Below, piece by piece: positions 1 to 7,137 of a stretch of 15,753 nucleotides of DNA (position 1 is the first letter of the stretch; each line of letters begins with the position of its first letter). Origin of the DNA: Acetobacteraceae bacterium (lineage in GTDB: Bacteria; Pseudomonadota; Alphaproteobacteria; Acetobacterales; Acetobacteraceae); assembly GCA_027306955.1 (NCBI GenBank), contig DAHUXX010000262.1:1-15753 (forward strand), written 5' to 3'. The translations under genes were made by a program, and so were the position numbers. The notes below the pieces were generated by a model. That model saw only the letters and a list, made by a program, of their open reading frames with translations. It was not told the origin of the DNA and did no database searches.

Positions 1-374
1 GCGCGGGCGCGGCGCAGGCTGGCGGCGCCGTGCGCGGAGCCCGTCAACAGGCGCCAGCCGCGCGGCGCGTGCGGCGGCTTGCGACCGTCGCGCAGATGCA
101 GCCCGGCGCCCACGGCACGCGCAAGGCGCCAGTCGCCGGCGACGGTCAGCGCCAGACCGCGTTCGCGGCAGACCCGGGCGAGGGCGTGCGCCAGCCCTGC
201 GCGATCGGGCGCGGCGTCGTGGCGCAGGACGACCCCGCACAGGCCGCGCGGCGCCTTCCGTGCAAATTCCAGCGCATCGGGGCCGCGCGGATCGGTGAAC
301 AGCCAGAGGACCGGGTGGCGGAGGCGCTTGCGGCGCTTGACCGCCCTCGCCCAGGCGATGAGCTTGCCGTCCAT
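1..374 (-). CDS. Thiamine phosphate synthase (ThiE/TenI-like), partial, C-terminus outside window
   Basis: The minus strand is open from an ATG at 374..372 to the window edge, giving 124 residues that begin MDGKLIAWARAVKRRKR. The pattern PVLWLFTDPRGPDALEF, then a GVVLRHDAAPD strand and a VAGDWRLARAVGAGLHL segment, matches the first half of the TIM-barrel thiamine phosphate synthase/TenI family. That family joins the pyrimidine and thiazole phosphates in thiamine synthesis (ThiE) or acts in thiazole salvage (TenI). The diphosphate-binding C-terminal half is missing, so ThiE and TenI cannot be separated. Upstream in-frame starts exist at GTG 386 and ATG 401 and would add a short MVGVVVDGS extension overlapping yggS. 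I prefer 374 because family members start close to the LWLFTD strand. The gene diverges from yggS with essentially no spacer. Confidence 0.7.
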   Translation of the reverse strand, partial: MDGKLIAWARAVKRRKRLRHPVLWLFTDPRGPDALEFARKAPRGLCGVVLRHDAAPDRAGLAHALARVCRERGLALTVAGDWRLARAVGAGLHLRDGRKPPHAPRGWRLLTGSAHGAASLRRAR

Positions 375-1053
375 GGAACCATCCACAACGACACCGACCA
401 TCGCGGAGCGGCTCGCTGCCGTCCAGGCCCGCATCGCCGCCGCCGCTGCCAGGGCCGGCCGCGACCCCGCCGCGGTGACGCTGGTCGCCGTTTCCAAGAC
501 CCACCCGGCCGAGGCGGTGCTGGCCGCGATCGCCGCAGGGCAGCGCCATTTCGGCGAGAACCGGGTGCAGGAGGCGGTGGCGAAATGGGCGGCGCTCGGG
601 CCAGCGGCGGCGGGGACGGAGCTCGCGATCATCGGCGGCCTGCAGACCAACAAGGCGCGCGACGCGGTGCGGGTGGCGCAGGTGATCGAGAGCCTCGACC
701 GGCCGCACCTCGCGGACGCCATCGAGAAGGCGGCGCAGCACGAGGGGCTCTGCCCGCGCCTCTATATACAGGTGAATGTCGGCGACGAGCCGCAGAAGGG
801 CGGCGTCGCGACAACCGGTGCCGACGCCTTCATCGAGGCGTGCCGGAAGCGCTTCGGCCGGTTGCTGGAAGGGCTGATGTGCATCCCGCCGGCCGAGGGC
901 GACCCGGCGCCACACTTCTCCTGGCTCGCCGGCTGCGCCGCGCGGCACGGGCTCGCGGGGCTCTCCATGGGGATGAGCGGCGACTTCGAGGTCGCCGTCG
1001 CGCATGGGGCGACGCGCGTCCGCGTGGGAACAGCCATCTTCGGGGCGCGGTAA
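373..1053 (+). CDS. yggS: YggS/PROSC family pyridoxal phosphate homeostasis protein
   Basis: This encodes a 226-residue cytosolic protein, the usual length for the single-domain PLP-binding YggS/PLPBP family, which buffers free pyridoxal phosphate and affects amino-acid and keto-acid metabolism without a known catalytic reaction. Family signatures are VAVSKTHP, with the PLP-binding lysine; HFGENRVQEAVAKW; GGLQTNKARDAV; YIQVNVGDEPQKGGV; and the C-terminal LSMGMSGDFEVAVAHGATRVRVGTAIFGAR region, whose SMGMS and RVGTAIFG motifs bind the cofactor phosphate. I chose ATG 373 because the family starts just before the TIAERLAAVQARI helix. ATG 358 is in frame and would add MSLPS. No strong ribosome binding site is seen for either. 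The stop is 12 bp before the first possible kup start, which suggests co-transcription. Confidence 0.93.
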   Translation: MEPSTTTPTIAERLAAVQARIAAAAARAGRDPAAVTLVAVSKTHPAEAVLAAIAAGQRHFGENRVQEAVAKWAALGPAAAGTELAIIGGLQTNKARDAVRVAQVIESLDRPHLADAIEKAAQHEGLCPRLYIQVNVGDEPQKGGVATTGADAFIEACRKRFGRLLEGLMCIPPAEGDPAPHFSWLAGCAARHGLAGLSMGMSGDFEVAVAHGATRVRVGTAIFGAR

Positions 1054-1065
1054 CGATATCTTGCA

Positions 1066-2988
1066 GTGCAGCATGAAGCGGGCGTAATCAGCCCCCACGT
1101 GAGCACGACCCTAGCCTCGGCCTCATCCCGCAAGGCGATCCCGGCGGCAGCCCTGCTCGGCGTGCTCGGGGTCGTGTATGGCGATATCGGCACCTCGCCG
1201 CTTTACGCGTTCCAGACCAGCCTCGAGCATTTCACCCAGACCGGCTTCCACCGCTGGGAAGTGCTCGGGATCCTGTCGCTGATCTTCTGGTCGCTGGTCC
1301 TCATCGTTACCGTTAAATATGTGCTGCTGGTGATGCGCGCGGACAACCGCGGCGAGGGCGGCATCCTGGCGCTGATGGCGCTGGCGCAACGCGTCGCGCG
1401 AGGCGAGCGGACGCGCGCGATGCTCGCGCTGCTCGGCATCGCCGGCGCCTGCCTGCTGTTCGGCGACGGCGTCATCACGCCCGCGATCTCCGTGCTCTCG
1501 GCGGTGGAGGGGCTCGAGGTGGTCGCCCCGAGCCTGAAGGCGGTCGTGCTGCCGATCTCGGTCGCCATCATCATCGGCCTGTTCCTCATCCAGTCCCGCG
1601 GCACCGGCACCGTCGGGCGGTTGTTCGGGCCCGTCATGGTGGTCTGGTTCCTGGTTATCGGCGCGCTCGGGCTTGCGCAGATCGTCACCCACCCGTTCGT
1701 GGCCATGGCGCTGTCGCCGAGCTATGGGATCGAGCTTTTGATCATCCACCGGGGGCTTGCCTTCCTTGCGCTCGGCTCCGTGGTGCTGGCGGTGACCGGG
1801 GCGGAGGCGCTTTATGCCGACATGGGGCATTTCGGCCGGGCGCCGATTCGCCGCGCCTGGCTGACCTTCGTGCTGCCGTCGCTGGTCCTGAACTATTTCG
1901 GCCAGGGCGCGCTGGTGCTGGACCACCCCAAGGCGGCGGTGAACCCGTTCTATCTGCTGGCCCCGGGCTGGCTGCAGCTGCCGATGGTGATCCTGGCGAC
2001 GATGGCCACCGTGATCGCGAGCCAGGCCCTGATCTCGGGCGCCTTCTCCATGGCGCGGCAAAGCATGCAGCTCGGCCTGCTGCCGCGCATGGCGGTGCTG
2101 CACACCTCCGCCGAGGAGGAGGGCCAGATCTACGTGCCGCAGATCAACACCATGCTGATGGTGGGCGTGCTGGTGCTGGTGCTGTCGTTCAAGAGCTCGA
2201 ACGCGCTGGCCTCGGCCTATGGCATCGCGGTGACCGGGACGTTCATCTGCACCGGCATGCTGGCGATCGTGGTGTTCCGGCGGCAGTTCCACTGGTCGCG
2301 GCCGGCGGCGATCGGCGCGTTCGGCGGGCTGTTCATCCTCGACCTTCTGTTCTTCATCGCCAACCTGCTGAAATTCTTCGAGGGCGGCTGGGTACCGCTG
2401 GCCATCGCCGTCGTGCTGATGGCGATGATCACCTCCTGGCGGCGCGGGCGCGAGCTGCTGCTGGCACGCTGGAAATCCGACAGCCTGCCGCTCGCCTCGT
2501 TCGTGGCACGGCTGCCGAGCTCGCGGACCATACGGGTGCCGGGAATGGCCGTCTTCCTCACCGGCAACCAGGACTACGTGCCGGCGGCGCTGCTGCACAA
2601 CCTCAAGCACAACAAGGTGCTGCACGAGCGCGTGCTGTTCGTCACGGTGCTCAACGAGGACGTCCCCGAGGTGCCGGCGGAGGAGCGCAGCACCGTCACG
2701 GAGCTGGGCCCTGGCATCCACCGCGTCATCGTGCGCTACGGGTTCATGGAAAGCCCCAACCTGCCGCGCGACCTCGCGGCGCTCGGCGATTACGGGATCG
2801 AGTACGACCCGATGCAGGCCAGCTACTTCCTCAACCGCGAGACGCTGGTCGCGGCCGCCGCGCCGAAGATGCCGGCCTGGCGCCTGTGGCTGTTCCTGCT
2901 GATGGCGCGCAACGCAGTGCCGGCGACGGAGTTCTTCCGCATCCCCTCCGATCGGGTGATCGAAATGGGGGTGCGGGTCGCGATATAG
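1066..2988 (+). CDS. kup: Kup-type low-affinity potassium uptake protein
   Basis: This is a 640-residue inner-membrane K+/H+ symporter of the KUP/HAK/KT family; E. coli Kup is 622 residues. Numbering from the first start, the diagnostic GVVYGDIGTSPLYAF lies in TM1 near residues 36-49, the NRGEGGILALMAL loop near 94-106, and GDGVITPAISVLSAVEGL near 133-150. About twelve hydrophobic segments follow, ending near residue 465. The remaining ~170 residues form the cytosolic domain, with VPGMAVFLTGNQDYVPAALLHNLKHNKVLHERV. The start is uncertain: GTG 1066 or GTG 1099, the latter giving 629 residues beginning MSTTLASASSRK. Neither has a convincing Shine-Dalgarno sequence. The gene follows yggS by 12 bp and precedes the ferritin-like gene by 9 bp, so it sits inside a plus-strand operon. 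Confidence 0.95.
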   Translation: MQHEAGVISPHVSTTLASASSRKAIPAAALLGVLGVVYGDIGTSPLYAFQTSLEHFTQTGFHRWEVLGILSLIFWSLVLIVTVKYVLLVMRADNRGEGGILALMALAQRVARGERTRAMLALLGIAGACLLFGDGVITPAISVLSAVEGLEVVAPSLKAVVLPISVAIIIGLFLIQSRGTGTVGRLFGPVMVVWFLVIGALGLAQIVTHPFVAMALSPSYGIELLIIHRGLAFLALGSVVLAVTGAEALYADMGHFGRAPIRRAWLTFVLPSLVLNYFGQGALVLDHPKAAVNPFYLLAPGWLQLPMVILATMATVIASQALISGAFSMARQSMQLGLLPRMAVLHTSAEEEGQIYVPQINTMLMVGVLVLVLSFKSSNALASAYGIAVTGTFICTGMLAIVVFRRQFHWSRPAAIGAFGGLFILDLLFFIANLLKFFEGGWVPLAIAVVLMAMITSWRRGRELLLARWKSDSLPLASFVARLPSSRTIRVPGMAVFLTGNQDYVPAALLHNLKHNKVLHERVLFVTVLNEDVPEVPAEERSTVTELGPGIHRVIVRYGFMESPNLPRDLAALGDYGIEYDPMQASYFLNRETLVAAAAPKMPAWRLWLFLLMARNAVPATEFFRIPSDRVIEMGVRVAI

Positions 2989-2997
2989 GCGGGAGAG

Positions 2998-3987
2998 ATG
3001 TCCACGACGATCGAGGAATTGCTGCCTCCCCCCTTCGGCCTGGCGCTGGCGACGCGTGGGGAAGCGGACGAGGCGACCATCGCCGCAGCGGACGCGCGGG
3101 CGCGACGCTGGCAATCGCCGGCGCCGTTCGCCATCGGCAGTGACGCGCATCGCGACGCAAGCTGGGCGATGTTCCGTGACACCTTCAACCCCTACAAACC
3201 CTCGATCATCGACTGGCCGAAGCTCGACCCCGAGGCTCGCGACCGGCTGGTCAGCCTGCCGATCTGGGACATCGCGGTGCAGACCGAGGGCAAGGCGCGG
3301 CTGCGCATGCTTTCCTACGCGCGCGCCTTGGCCGCCCACGCCTCGGCTTACGACGTCTGGAGCAAGGCGGTCGAGCTCAACGGCTGGGAGGAAGGGCGGC
3401 ACAAGGTCGTGCTCTCCCACCTCGTCGCGGTCTACGGCATCGCACTCGAGAAGGAACCGCCCTATGTCGAGCCGCGCGACACCGAATGGGCCTATCTCGT
3501 CACCGGCTTCAGCGAGTGCATCGACAGCTTCTTCGCCTTCGGCCTGTTCGAGCTGGCGCGGCACAGCGCCTTCTTCCCGCCGGAGCTGGTCGAGACCTTC
3601 GAGCCGGTGATCCAGGAAGAGGCCCGCCACATCCTGCTGTTCGCCAACTGGCTGGCCTGGCACCGCCGCCACATCCCCTGGTGGAAGCGACCGTGGTTCG
3701 AGCTGCGCGTGCTCGGCGTATGGGCGTTTCTCGTCTGGGAGCGGATAGGAATCGCGCGCGGCATGGACGACGGCAAGGCGAAGTCGAACGCACAGGACAA
3801 TAATTTCACGATCACCGGCAGCAGGGCGGTGAGCGATGCCGAGGTGAGCGCCGCGGAGCTGATGGCGATCTGCCTCGCCGAGAACGATCGCCGCTTCGCC
3901 GGCTACGACAAGCAGCTGCTGCGGCCGATGACCACGCCCGCTCTGGTGCGCATGGTGCTGCCGTTGCTGCGCTGGCTCAAGAAATAG
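2998..3987 (+). CDS. Ferritin-like di-iron domain protein
   Basis: The product is 329 residues with no signal peptide. Two EXXH motifs, E132-G-R-H135 (in NGWEEGRHKVVL) and E208-A-R-H211 (in IQEEARHILLF), lie on predicted long helices. Extra candidate carboxylate ligands are E173 in GFSECID and E185 in FGLFELARH. This is the ligand pattern of a carboxylate-bridged di-iron centre in a four-helix bundle (ferritin/rubrerythrin/MiaE-like superfamily), so O2-dependent oxidation or iron/peroxide handling is plausible. I cannot assign the substrate. Trp-rich basic stretches follow the bundle (HRRHIPWWKRPWFELRVLGVWAF, near 222-245), so membrane association is possible. ATG 2998 is well supported by a GGCGGGAGAG ribosome site. 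It follows kup by 9 bp and precedes the OpgC-like gene by 42 bp. Confidence 0.75.
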   Translation: MSTTIEELLPPPFGLALATRGEADEATIAAADARARRWQSPAPFAIGSDAHRDASWAMFRDTFNPYKPSIIDWPKLDPEARDRLVSLPIWDIAVQTEGKARLRMLSYARALAAHASAYDVWSKAVELNGWEEGRHKVVLSHLVAVYGIALEKEPPYVEPRDTEWAYLVTGFSECIDSFFAFGLFELARHSAFFPPELVETFEPVIQEEARHILLFANWLAWHRRHIPWWKRPWFELRVLGVWAFLVWERIGIARGMDDGKAKSNAQDNNFTITGSRAVSDAEVSAAELMAICLAENDRRFAGYDKQLLRPMTTPALVRMVLPLLRWLKK

Positions 3988-4029
3988 GAACCGGCGGACC
4001 ACGAAACCTTTCCCGCGCTGCGTGCGAAG

Positions 4030-5265
4030 ATGGATCGGGCGGCCGCGCATGCTGCGGCAGCCACGCCCGTAACCGTGGAATCCGACGCGCCCATGCGCCT
4101 GCTGCCCCGACGCGCTCCGCTACCCGCCGCCGGTTCGCTGCGCCGGCCGGCGCGCGACACGCGCGTCGACATCATTCGCGGCTACCTGCAGCTCACGATC
4201 GTTGCGAGCCACGTCGCGGGCTTCGCCTCGCGCTGGCTGATCCACGGCGCCTGGGGGTATTCCGACAGCTCGGAGCAGTTCGTGCTGCTCTCGGGGCTGA
4301 TGCTGGGCAGCGTCTTCACGCTCAAGCGCCACACCCGGGGCCTCGGCGCCGCGGTGCGCGACATGCTGGGGCGCGGCGCGCGGCTGTGGCGCAGCCGGCT
4401 GGTCACGCTGCTGGTCTTCGGTGCCGTGGTGATCGCATGGAACTTCACCGGCGAGCCGAGCCAGGTGCGGATCTACGGCTTCCCCTACCTGGTGCAGGCG
4501 CCGTTGCGCGCCGCGGCGCTGGCGGCGGCACTGCTGTTCAATCCAGCCTATGTCGACGCTCTCGACGTCTTCATCCTGTGCATGCTGACGCTGCCGCTGT
4601 TCCTGCTCGCGGTGGAGCGGGTCGGCGCGTGGGCGCTCGCGTTGCCCATCGGGCTGTGGGGCGCGGTGCAGATCTGGCACCTGCCGTCGCCAGACATGGC
4701 GCCGGGCGCCGCGACGGCGTTCAACGTGCTCGCCTGGCAGCTGCCGTTCATGCTCGGCGCCTATGCCGGGCGGCGCAAGCTGCTCACCGGCCGCGCCCTG
4801 CCGGAAGGGCGGTGGCTCACCTGGCTCGCCGGCATTGTCGTGGCCGCCGGGTTCGCGGCCCGGCTGGCGCAGCACCTGCACCTGCCGCTGGGCGCCGCTC
4901 TCCCGGTCACGACATTCACCGAGAAGCTCGACCTGTGGCCGGTGGGTCTGGTACACGCGCTGGCGCTGGCGATCCTGGTGTCGCGCATCGTGCCGCCCGA
5001 GGCAGCATGGATGCACGGCTGGCCGGCGGCGGCGCTGGCCTCGATCGGCCGGCACAGCCTGCAGGTCTACTGCACCGGGATTTTCTTCTCTTTCCTCATC
5101 CAGCAGTTGCTGGCAATGGCCGGTGCCGCTCATGCTTGGCTGGAGGCGCCGCTGACCGTGCTCGCCTTCGTCATCCTCGGCATCCATGCGCGCTGGCGGG
5201 ATGGCTGGCGCCCGCGCGTGGCGCTCCCCGCCCTGTCGCCCAGGGTCGAGGGCAGGGCACCCTAG
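4030..5265 (+). CDS. OpgC-type integral membrane acyltransferase
   Basis: The product is 411 residues with about ten hydrophobic segments. The RDTRVDIIRGYLQLTIVASHV start of the domain (near residues 42-62), NPAYVDALDVFILCMLTLPLFL, the AFNVLAWQLPFMLGAYAGRRK block and the late IGRHSLQVYCTGIFF segment match the OpgC_C family. These proteins are relatives of the acyltransferase-3 group, and OpgC itself succinylates periplasmic glucans. The role here is therefore probably decoration of a periplasmic or surface glycan, but no opgG/opgH homologue is visible in the window. The N-terminal ~40 residues are Ala/Pro/Arg-rich and may not all be translated: ATG 4093 (MRLLPRRAP) is an alternative start. 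Its stop lies 9 bp from the convergent end of the DUF302 remnant. No U-tract terminator is visible between them. Confidence 0.82.
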   Translation: MDRAAAHAAAATPVTVESDAPMRLLPRRAPLPAAGSLRRPARDTRVDIIRGYLQLTIVASHVAGFASRWLIHGAWGYSDSSEQFVLLSGLMLGSVFTLKRHTRGLGAAVRDMLGRGARLWRSRLVTLLVFGAVVIAWNFTGEPSQVRIYGFPYLVQAPLRAAALAAALLFNPAYVDALDVFILCMLTLPLFLLAVERVGAWALALPIGLWGAVQIWHLPSPDMAPGAATAFNVLAWQLPFMLGAYAGRRKLLTGRALPEGRWLTWLAGIVVAAGFAARLAQHLHLPLGAALPVTTFTEKLDLWPVGLVHALALAILVSRIVPPEAAWMHGWPAAALASIGRHSLQVYCTGIFFSFLIQQLLAMAGAAHAWLEAPLTVLAFVILGIHARWRDGWRPRVALPALSPRVEGRAP

Positions 5266-5274
5266 CCGCCGGCA

Positions 5275-5599
5275 TCACGCGGTCGCGGCGGCCACCAGTT
5301 TCGAGAAGAACCCGTCCATCGCGGCCGCTCCCTTGGCGTCGACACGGATGCCGTGGCGCGAACTTCATCCCCACCTTGGCCGCGGCCGCCGCGTGATCGA
5401 TCTCGGTAAAGACCATCCAGCCCGCCTTCGTCGCCGCGGTGTTGAAGCGGGCGATGGTCTCGGCGACCGTATGGCTGCTCTTCGTGGTGACGAGCCCCAC
5501 GCCGGCCGCCTCGGCCTCGGTGGCACCGACGAGGCCGAGCGCGCCGAGCATGACGGCCGCGCCCAGCACGTGGCGACGCTGCGCCTTGTTTTCAGACAT
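5275..5599 (-). pseudogene. DUF302 exported protein, broken by internal deletion and frameshift
   Basis: From ATG 5599 the frame encodes a twin-Arg-containing signal-like N-terminus (MSENKAQRRHVLGAAVMLGALG..EAEA), then GVGLVTTKSSHTVAETIARF and AGWMVFTEIDHAAAAAKVGMKF, which is the first half of a DUF302 domain. After residue ~82 (near 5354) the frame becomes nonsense. The shifted frame reads RHGIRVDAKGAAAMDGFF and then SKLVAAATA before a TGA at 5275-5277. That is the expected last ~25 residues of a DUF302 protein. The central part of the domain, roughly 45-50 residues including the usual FGNP..P..DLPL..LVW strands, is absent from all frames here. The locus therefore looks like an internal deletion that also shifted the frame. 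DUF302 function is unknown. The open frame alone would give a 142-residue chimera running into opgC antisense. Confidence 0.72.
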
Positions 5600-5649
5600 C
5601 CTGGAATGGTCCTTGGTTCGGGTTGAAAGGGCGCGCGTCGCACGCGACA

Positions 5650-5666
5650 GCCAACGAGCGGTTGGC
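5650..5666. repeat. Perfect 6-bp inverted repeat, weak terminator candidate
   Basis: GCCAAC-GAGCG-GTTGGC forms a hairpin in the 111-bp gap 5600-5710, about 45 nt past the stop of the second 2OG oxygenase gene. There is no T-run on either side, so it is not a classic intrinsic terminator. A second small hairpin (CGCGT-CGC-ACGCG) lies just beside it near 5634-5646. Nothing else was recognised in this gap. Confidence 0.3.
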
Positions 5667-5710
5667 CTCTATGCGTCGCGAACCAGGGAATGGTTACGCC
5701 AGGAGGGCGG

Positions 5711-6415
5711 TCAGGACGCGGCGCCCCAGGGCTGCTCGCTCTGGTCCCAGCCTTCGGGCATCGGGGCGATCGGACGGTCGGGCCAGGCGAGTTCGTGGCG
5801 CGAGCGCCACTCCGGCTTGACGTAGTTGACGATCAGCGAGCGGCGCACGCCCTCGAAACGCCGGCGCGCCACGCCGTGCCACGTGTCCGCCCCCGGAATG
5901 AAAATGAGGCCGCGGTTGAAGCCGCCGGGCGCGCTGCCGAGATGCCGGCCCGAGGCGTCGTAGAGGTCCGTGCCCCAGGATGCGGCCTCCTCCCGGTCGG
6001 TGAGGTAGATCAGCATCGTGAACAGCTTGGCGCCGATATCGGTGTGCGGCTCCAGCCAGAAACCGTCCGTGTCCTGGCAGTCCTCGATGCGCACGTGGCT
6101 GCCGATGAGCCCGGCACCGGTGCGTTCCGAAAGCGCGGCGGCCACGCCCTCGGACTGCATTGCCGCCGCGATCGCGCTGCAGACTGGATGCTCGGCGAGG
6201 ACGCTGCCGGCATAGAAGCGGCGCGTGGCGTTGTGGGTCTCGCGCTTGCCAAGCGTGTCGCCGATGACCGGGGCCGCAAAAGGAAGCGCCAGCACCGCGC
6301 GCGCCACGTCCTCCGGCAAGACGTGCTGGAGCAGGAAATGGCGGAACGGGGCGCGCGGCTCCTCGGCGCGGTCGAGTGCGGCGAGCAGCGAGGCAGCGAC
6401 CGCCGCGGCGCTCAC
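5711..6415 (-). CDS. 2OG-Fe(II) oxygenase, second gene of a tandem pair
   Basis: This 234-residue protein starts at GTG 6415, whose GTGA overlaps the stop of the upstream oxygenase gene by 4 nt, indicating translational coupling. The Fe(II)/2-oxoglutarate facial triad is visible: H124-x-D126 in EDCQDTDGFWLEPHTDIGAKL and H180 in GADTWHGVARR, followed by the 2OG-carboxylate arginine region GVRRSLIVNYV (R191/R192). FRHFLLQHVLP near the N-terminus and APGGFNRGLIFIPGADTWHG are typical of a bacterial prolyl-hydroxylase-like 2OG oxygenase subfamily. The reaction is expected to be O2- and 2OG-dependent hydroxylation, with unknown substrate. It is only distantly similar to its neighbour, so the pair are two different enzymes rather than a recent duplication. 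No signal peptide is present. It is probably co-transcribed from the FNR-type promoter at 7079-7121. Confidence 0.87.
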   Translation of the reverse strand: MSAAAVAASLLAALDRAEEPRAPFRHFLLQHVLPEDVARAVLALPFAAPVIGDTLGKRETHNATRRFYAGSVLAEHPVCSAIAAAMQSEGVAAALSERTGAGLIGSHVRIEDCQDTDGFWLEPHTDIGAKLFTMLIYLTDREEAASWGTDLYDASGRHLGSAPGGFNRGLIFIPGADTWHGVARRRFEGVRRSLIVNYVKPEWRSRHELAWPDRPIAPMPEGWDQSEQPWGAAS

Positions 6416-7053
6416 GCGGCACGCGCATGCGGCAGGAGGAAGCGACGGATCTTCTTGAAGCGCGTGGAGACCAGGTGGCGCCGGGCCTCCGCGTCGCGCA
6501 ACGCCGCGTCGCGGCAGTAGTTGACCATGATGTAGCGGCGCGGGCCGACAAAGGGCTTGTGGCCATGCCAGGAATTCGGCTGCACGCGGAAGCAGACGAG
6601 CGTGCCGAAATCCGGCGGCACCTCGGCCGTGTAGTCCTCGAGGTTGTCGCCGGAGTTGAGGATGCGCAGCCGCCCGCCGCCCGGCATCCAGTTTTCGTTG
6701 AGGTAAAGCAACATCGTCGCCACCTTGAACGTGGCGTCCGGGTGGATGCGCCCGTCATGCGCCTGGCAGCGGCTGCGGATCGTGGTCAGCGTGGGGTGCC
6801 CCGCGAGATCGATGCCCAGTTTCTCGGCGACCGCGTCGCGCATCGCGTCGCTTTCGAGCTCGGCGATGATCTGCGCCATGACCGGACCCGGCGGCGAGGA
6901 CTCCGGAAGGAACAGCCCACCTACGTCAAGTCGCGGGAAGTCGCGCGCCACGTCGTTGCGCAGCACCGAAGGCAGGAAGCGCGGGACGACGAGATGCGGA
7001 TAGGGCGCCGTGTTCAGCGACGTGTCGCGATAGGCCTGCAGGTCGATCAGCAT
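6412..7053 (-). CDS. 2OG-Fe(II) oxygenase, first gene of a tandem pair
   Basis: From ATG 7053 the product is 213 residues. The metal triad is H104-x-D106 in AHDGRIHPDATFKVATMLLYLNENW and H163 in NSWHGHKPFVGPRRYIMVNY, with R172/R173 for 2-oxoglutarate. GGGRLRILNSGDNLEDY and the PPDFGTLVCFRVQPNSWHG jelly-roll strands fit the prolyl-4-hydroxylase-like 2OG superfamily. The frame is open back to GTG 7116, but that codon lies inside the predicted FNR box and the added residues (MDQRALPRSAGRLACFNPGR) do not look like the family. ATG 7053 has a GGGGCGGA-type ribosome site and would give a leader of about 20 nt from the predicted promoter. The C-terminus is basic (RFKKIRRFLLPHARAA). The substrate is unknown; with two oxygenases in tandem, successive hydroxylation of one product or peptide is possible. 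Confidence 0.86.
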   Translation of the reverse strand: MLIDLQAYRDTSLNTAPYPHLVVPRFLPSVLRNDVARDFPRLDVGGLFLPESSPPGPVMAQIIAELESDAMRDAVAEKLGIDLAGHPTLTTIRSRCQAHDGRIHPDATFKVATMLLYLNENWMPGGGRLRILNSGDNLEDYTAEVPPDFGTLVCFRVQPNSWHGHKPFVGPRRYIMVNYCRDAALRDAEARRHLVSTRFKKIRRFLLPHARAA

Positions 7054-7078
7054 GGTCCGCCCCGGATTGAAGCAGGCT

Positions 7079-7121
7079 AATCTGCCCGCGCTCCGGGGCA
7101 GAGCGCGTTGATCCACATCAA
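7079..7121 (-). promoter_or_regulatory. FNR/Anr/FixK-type box and promoter for the 2OG oxygenase pair
   Basis: Bases 7108-7121 read TTGATCCACATCAA, a perfect match to the TTGAT-N4-ATCAA operator of the CRP/FNR family (FNR, Anr, Dnr, FixK). Its centre is 7114.5. A start of transcription 41.5 bp downstream on the minus strand is 7073, and a -10-like CAGATT occupies 7084..7079, exactly where a class II activated promoter needs it. The first oxygenase ATG (7053) follows 20 nt later. No -35 hexamer is needed in such promoters. The regulator is not in the window, and which family member binds cannot be told from the site. Confidence 0.65.
7087..7107. repeat. 7-bp inverted repeat between FNR box and -10
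   Basis: CGCGCTC-CGGGGCA-GAGCGCG is a perfect inverted repeat with a 7-nt spacer. It abuts the FNR box and fills the predicted -14 to -34 region. On the minus strand it also lies 30-50 nt after the stop of the radical SAM gene, so it could serve as a Rho-independent-like stem for that upstream transcript. It lacks a T-run. It could alternatively be a second operator. Confidence 0.4.
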
Positions 7122-7137
7122 ATCTTACAGCGTGTCG

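Noticed and set aside
640..670. Loss of the His in the YggS IGHLQ motif (here IGGLQTNK)
   Set aside because: This position varies in alphaproteobacterial homologues, so it is not evidence of an inactive protein.
1123..4050. Very long minus-strand open frame (975 codons) opposite kup and the ferritin-like gene
   Set aside because: It is low-complexity R/H/Q/E/D-rich protein typical of antisense translation of GC-rich coding DNA, and kup and the ferritin-like protein on the plus strand are clearly real.
4120..5187. 355-codon minus-strand open frame opposite the OpgC-like gene
   Set aside because: Composition is typical of antisense shadow; no domain or ribosome site seen.
5650..5666. Intrinsic terminator for the oxygenase pair
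   Set aside because: The stem is short and there is no T-run on either strand; kept only as a weak inverted repeat.
7054..7116. GTG 7116 as start of the first 2OG oxygenase
   Set aside because: The codon falls inside the FNR-type palindrome and the predicted transcript would begin after it. ATG 7053 has a better ribosome site.
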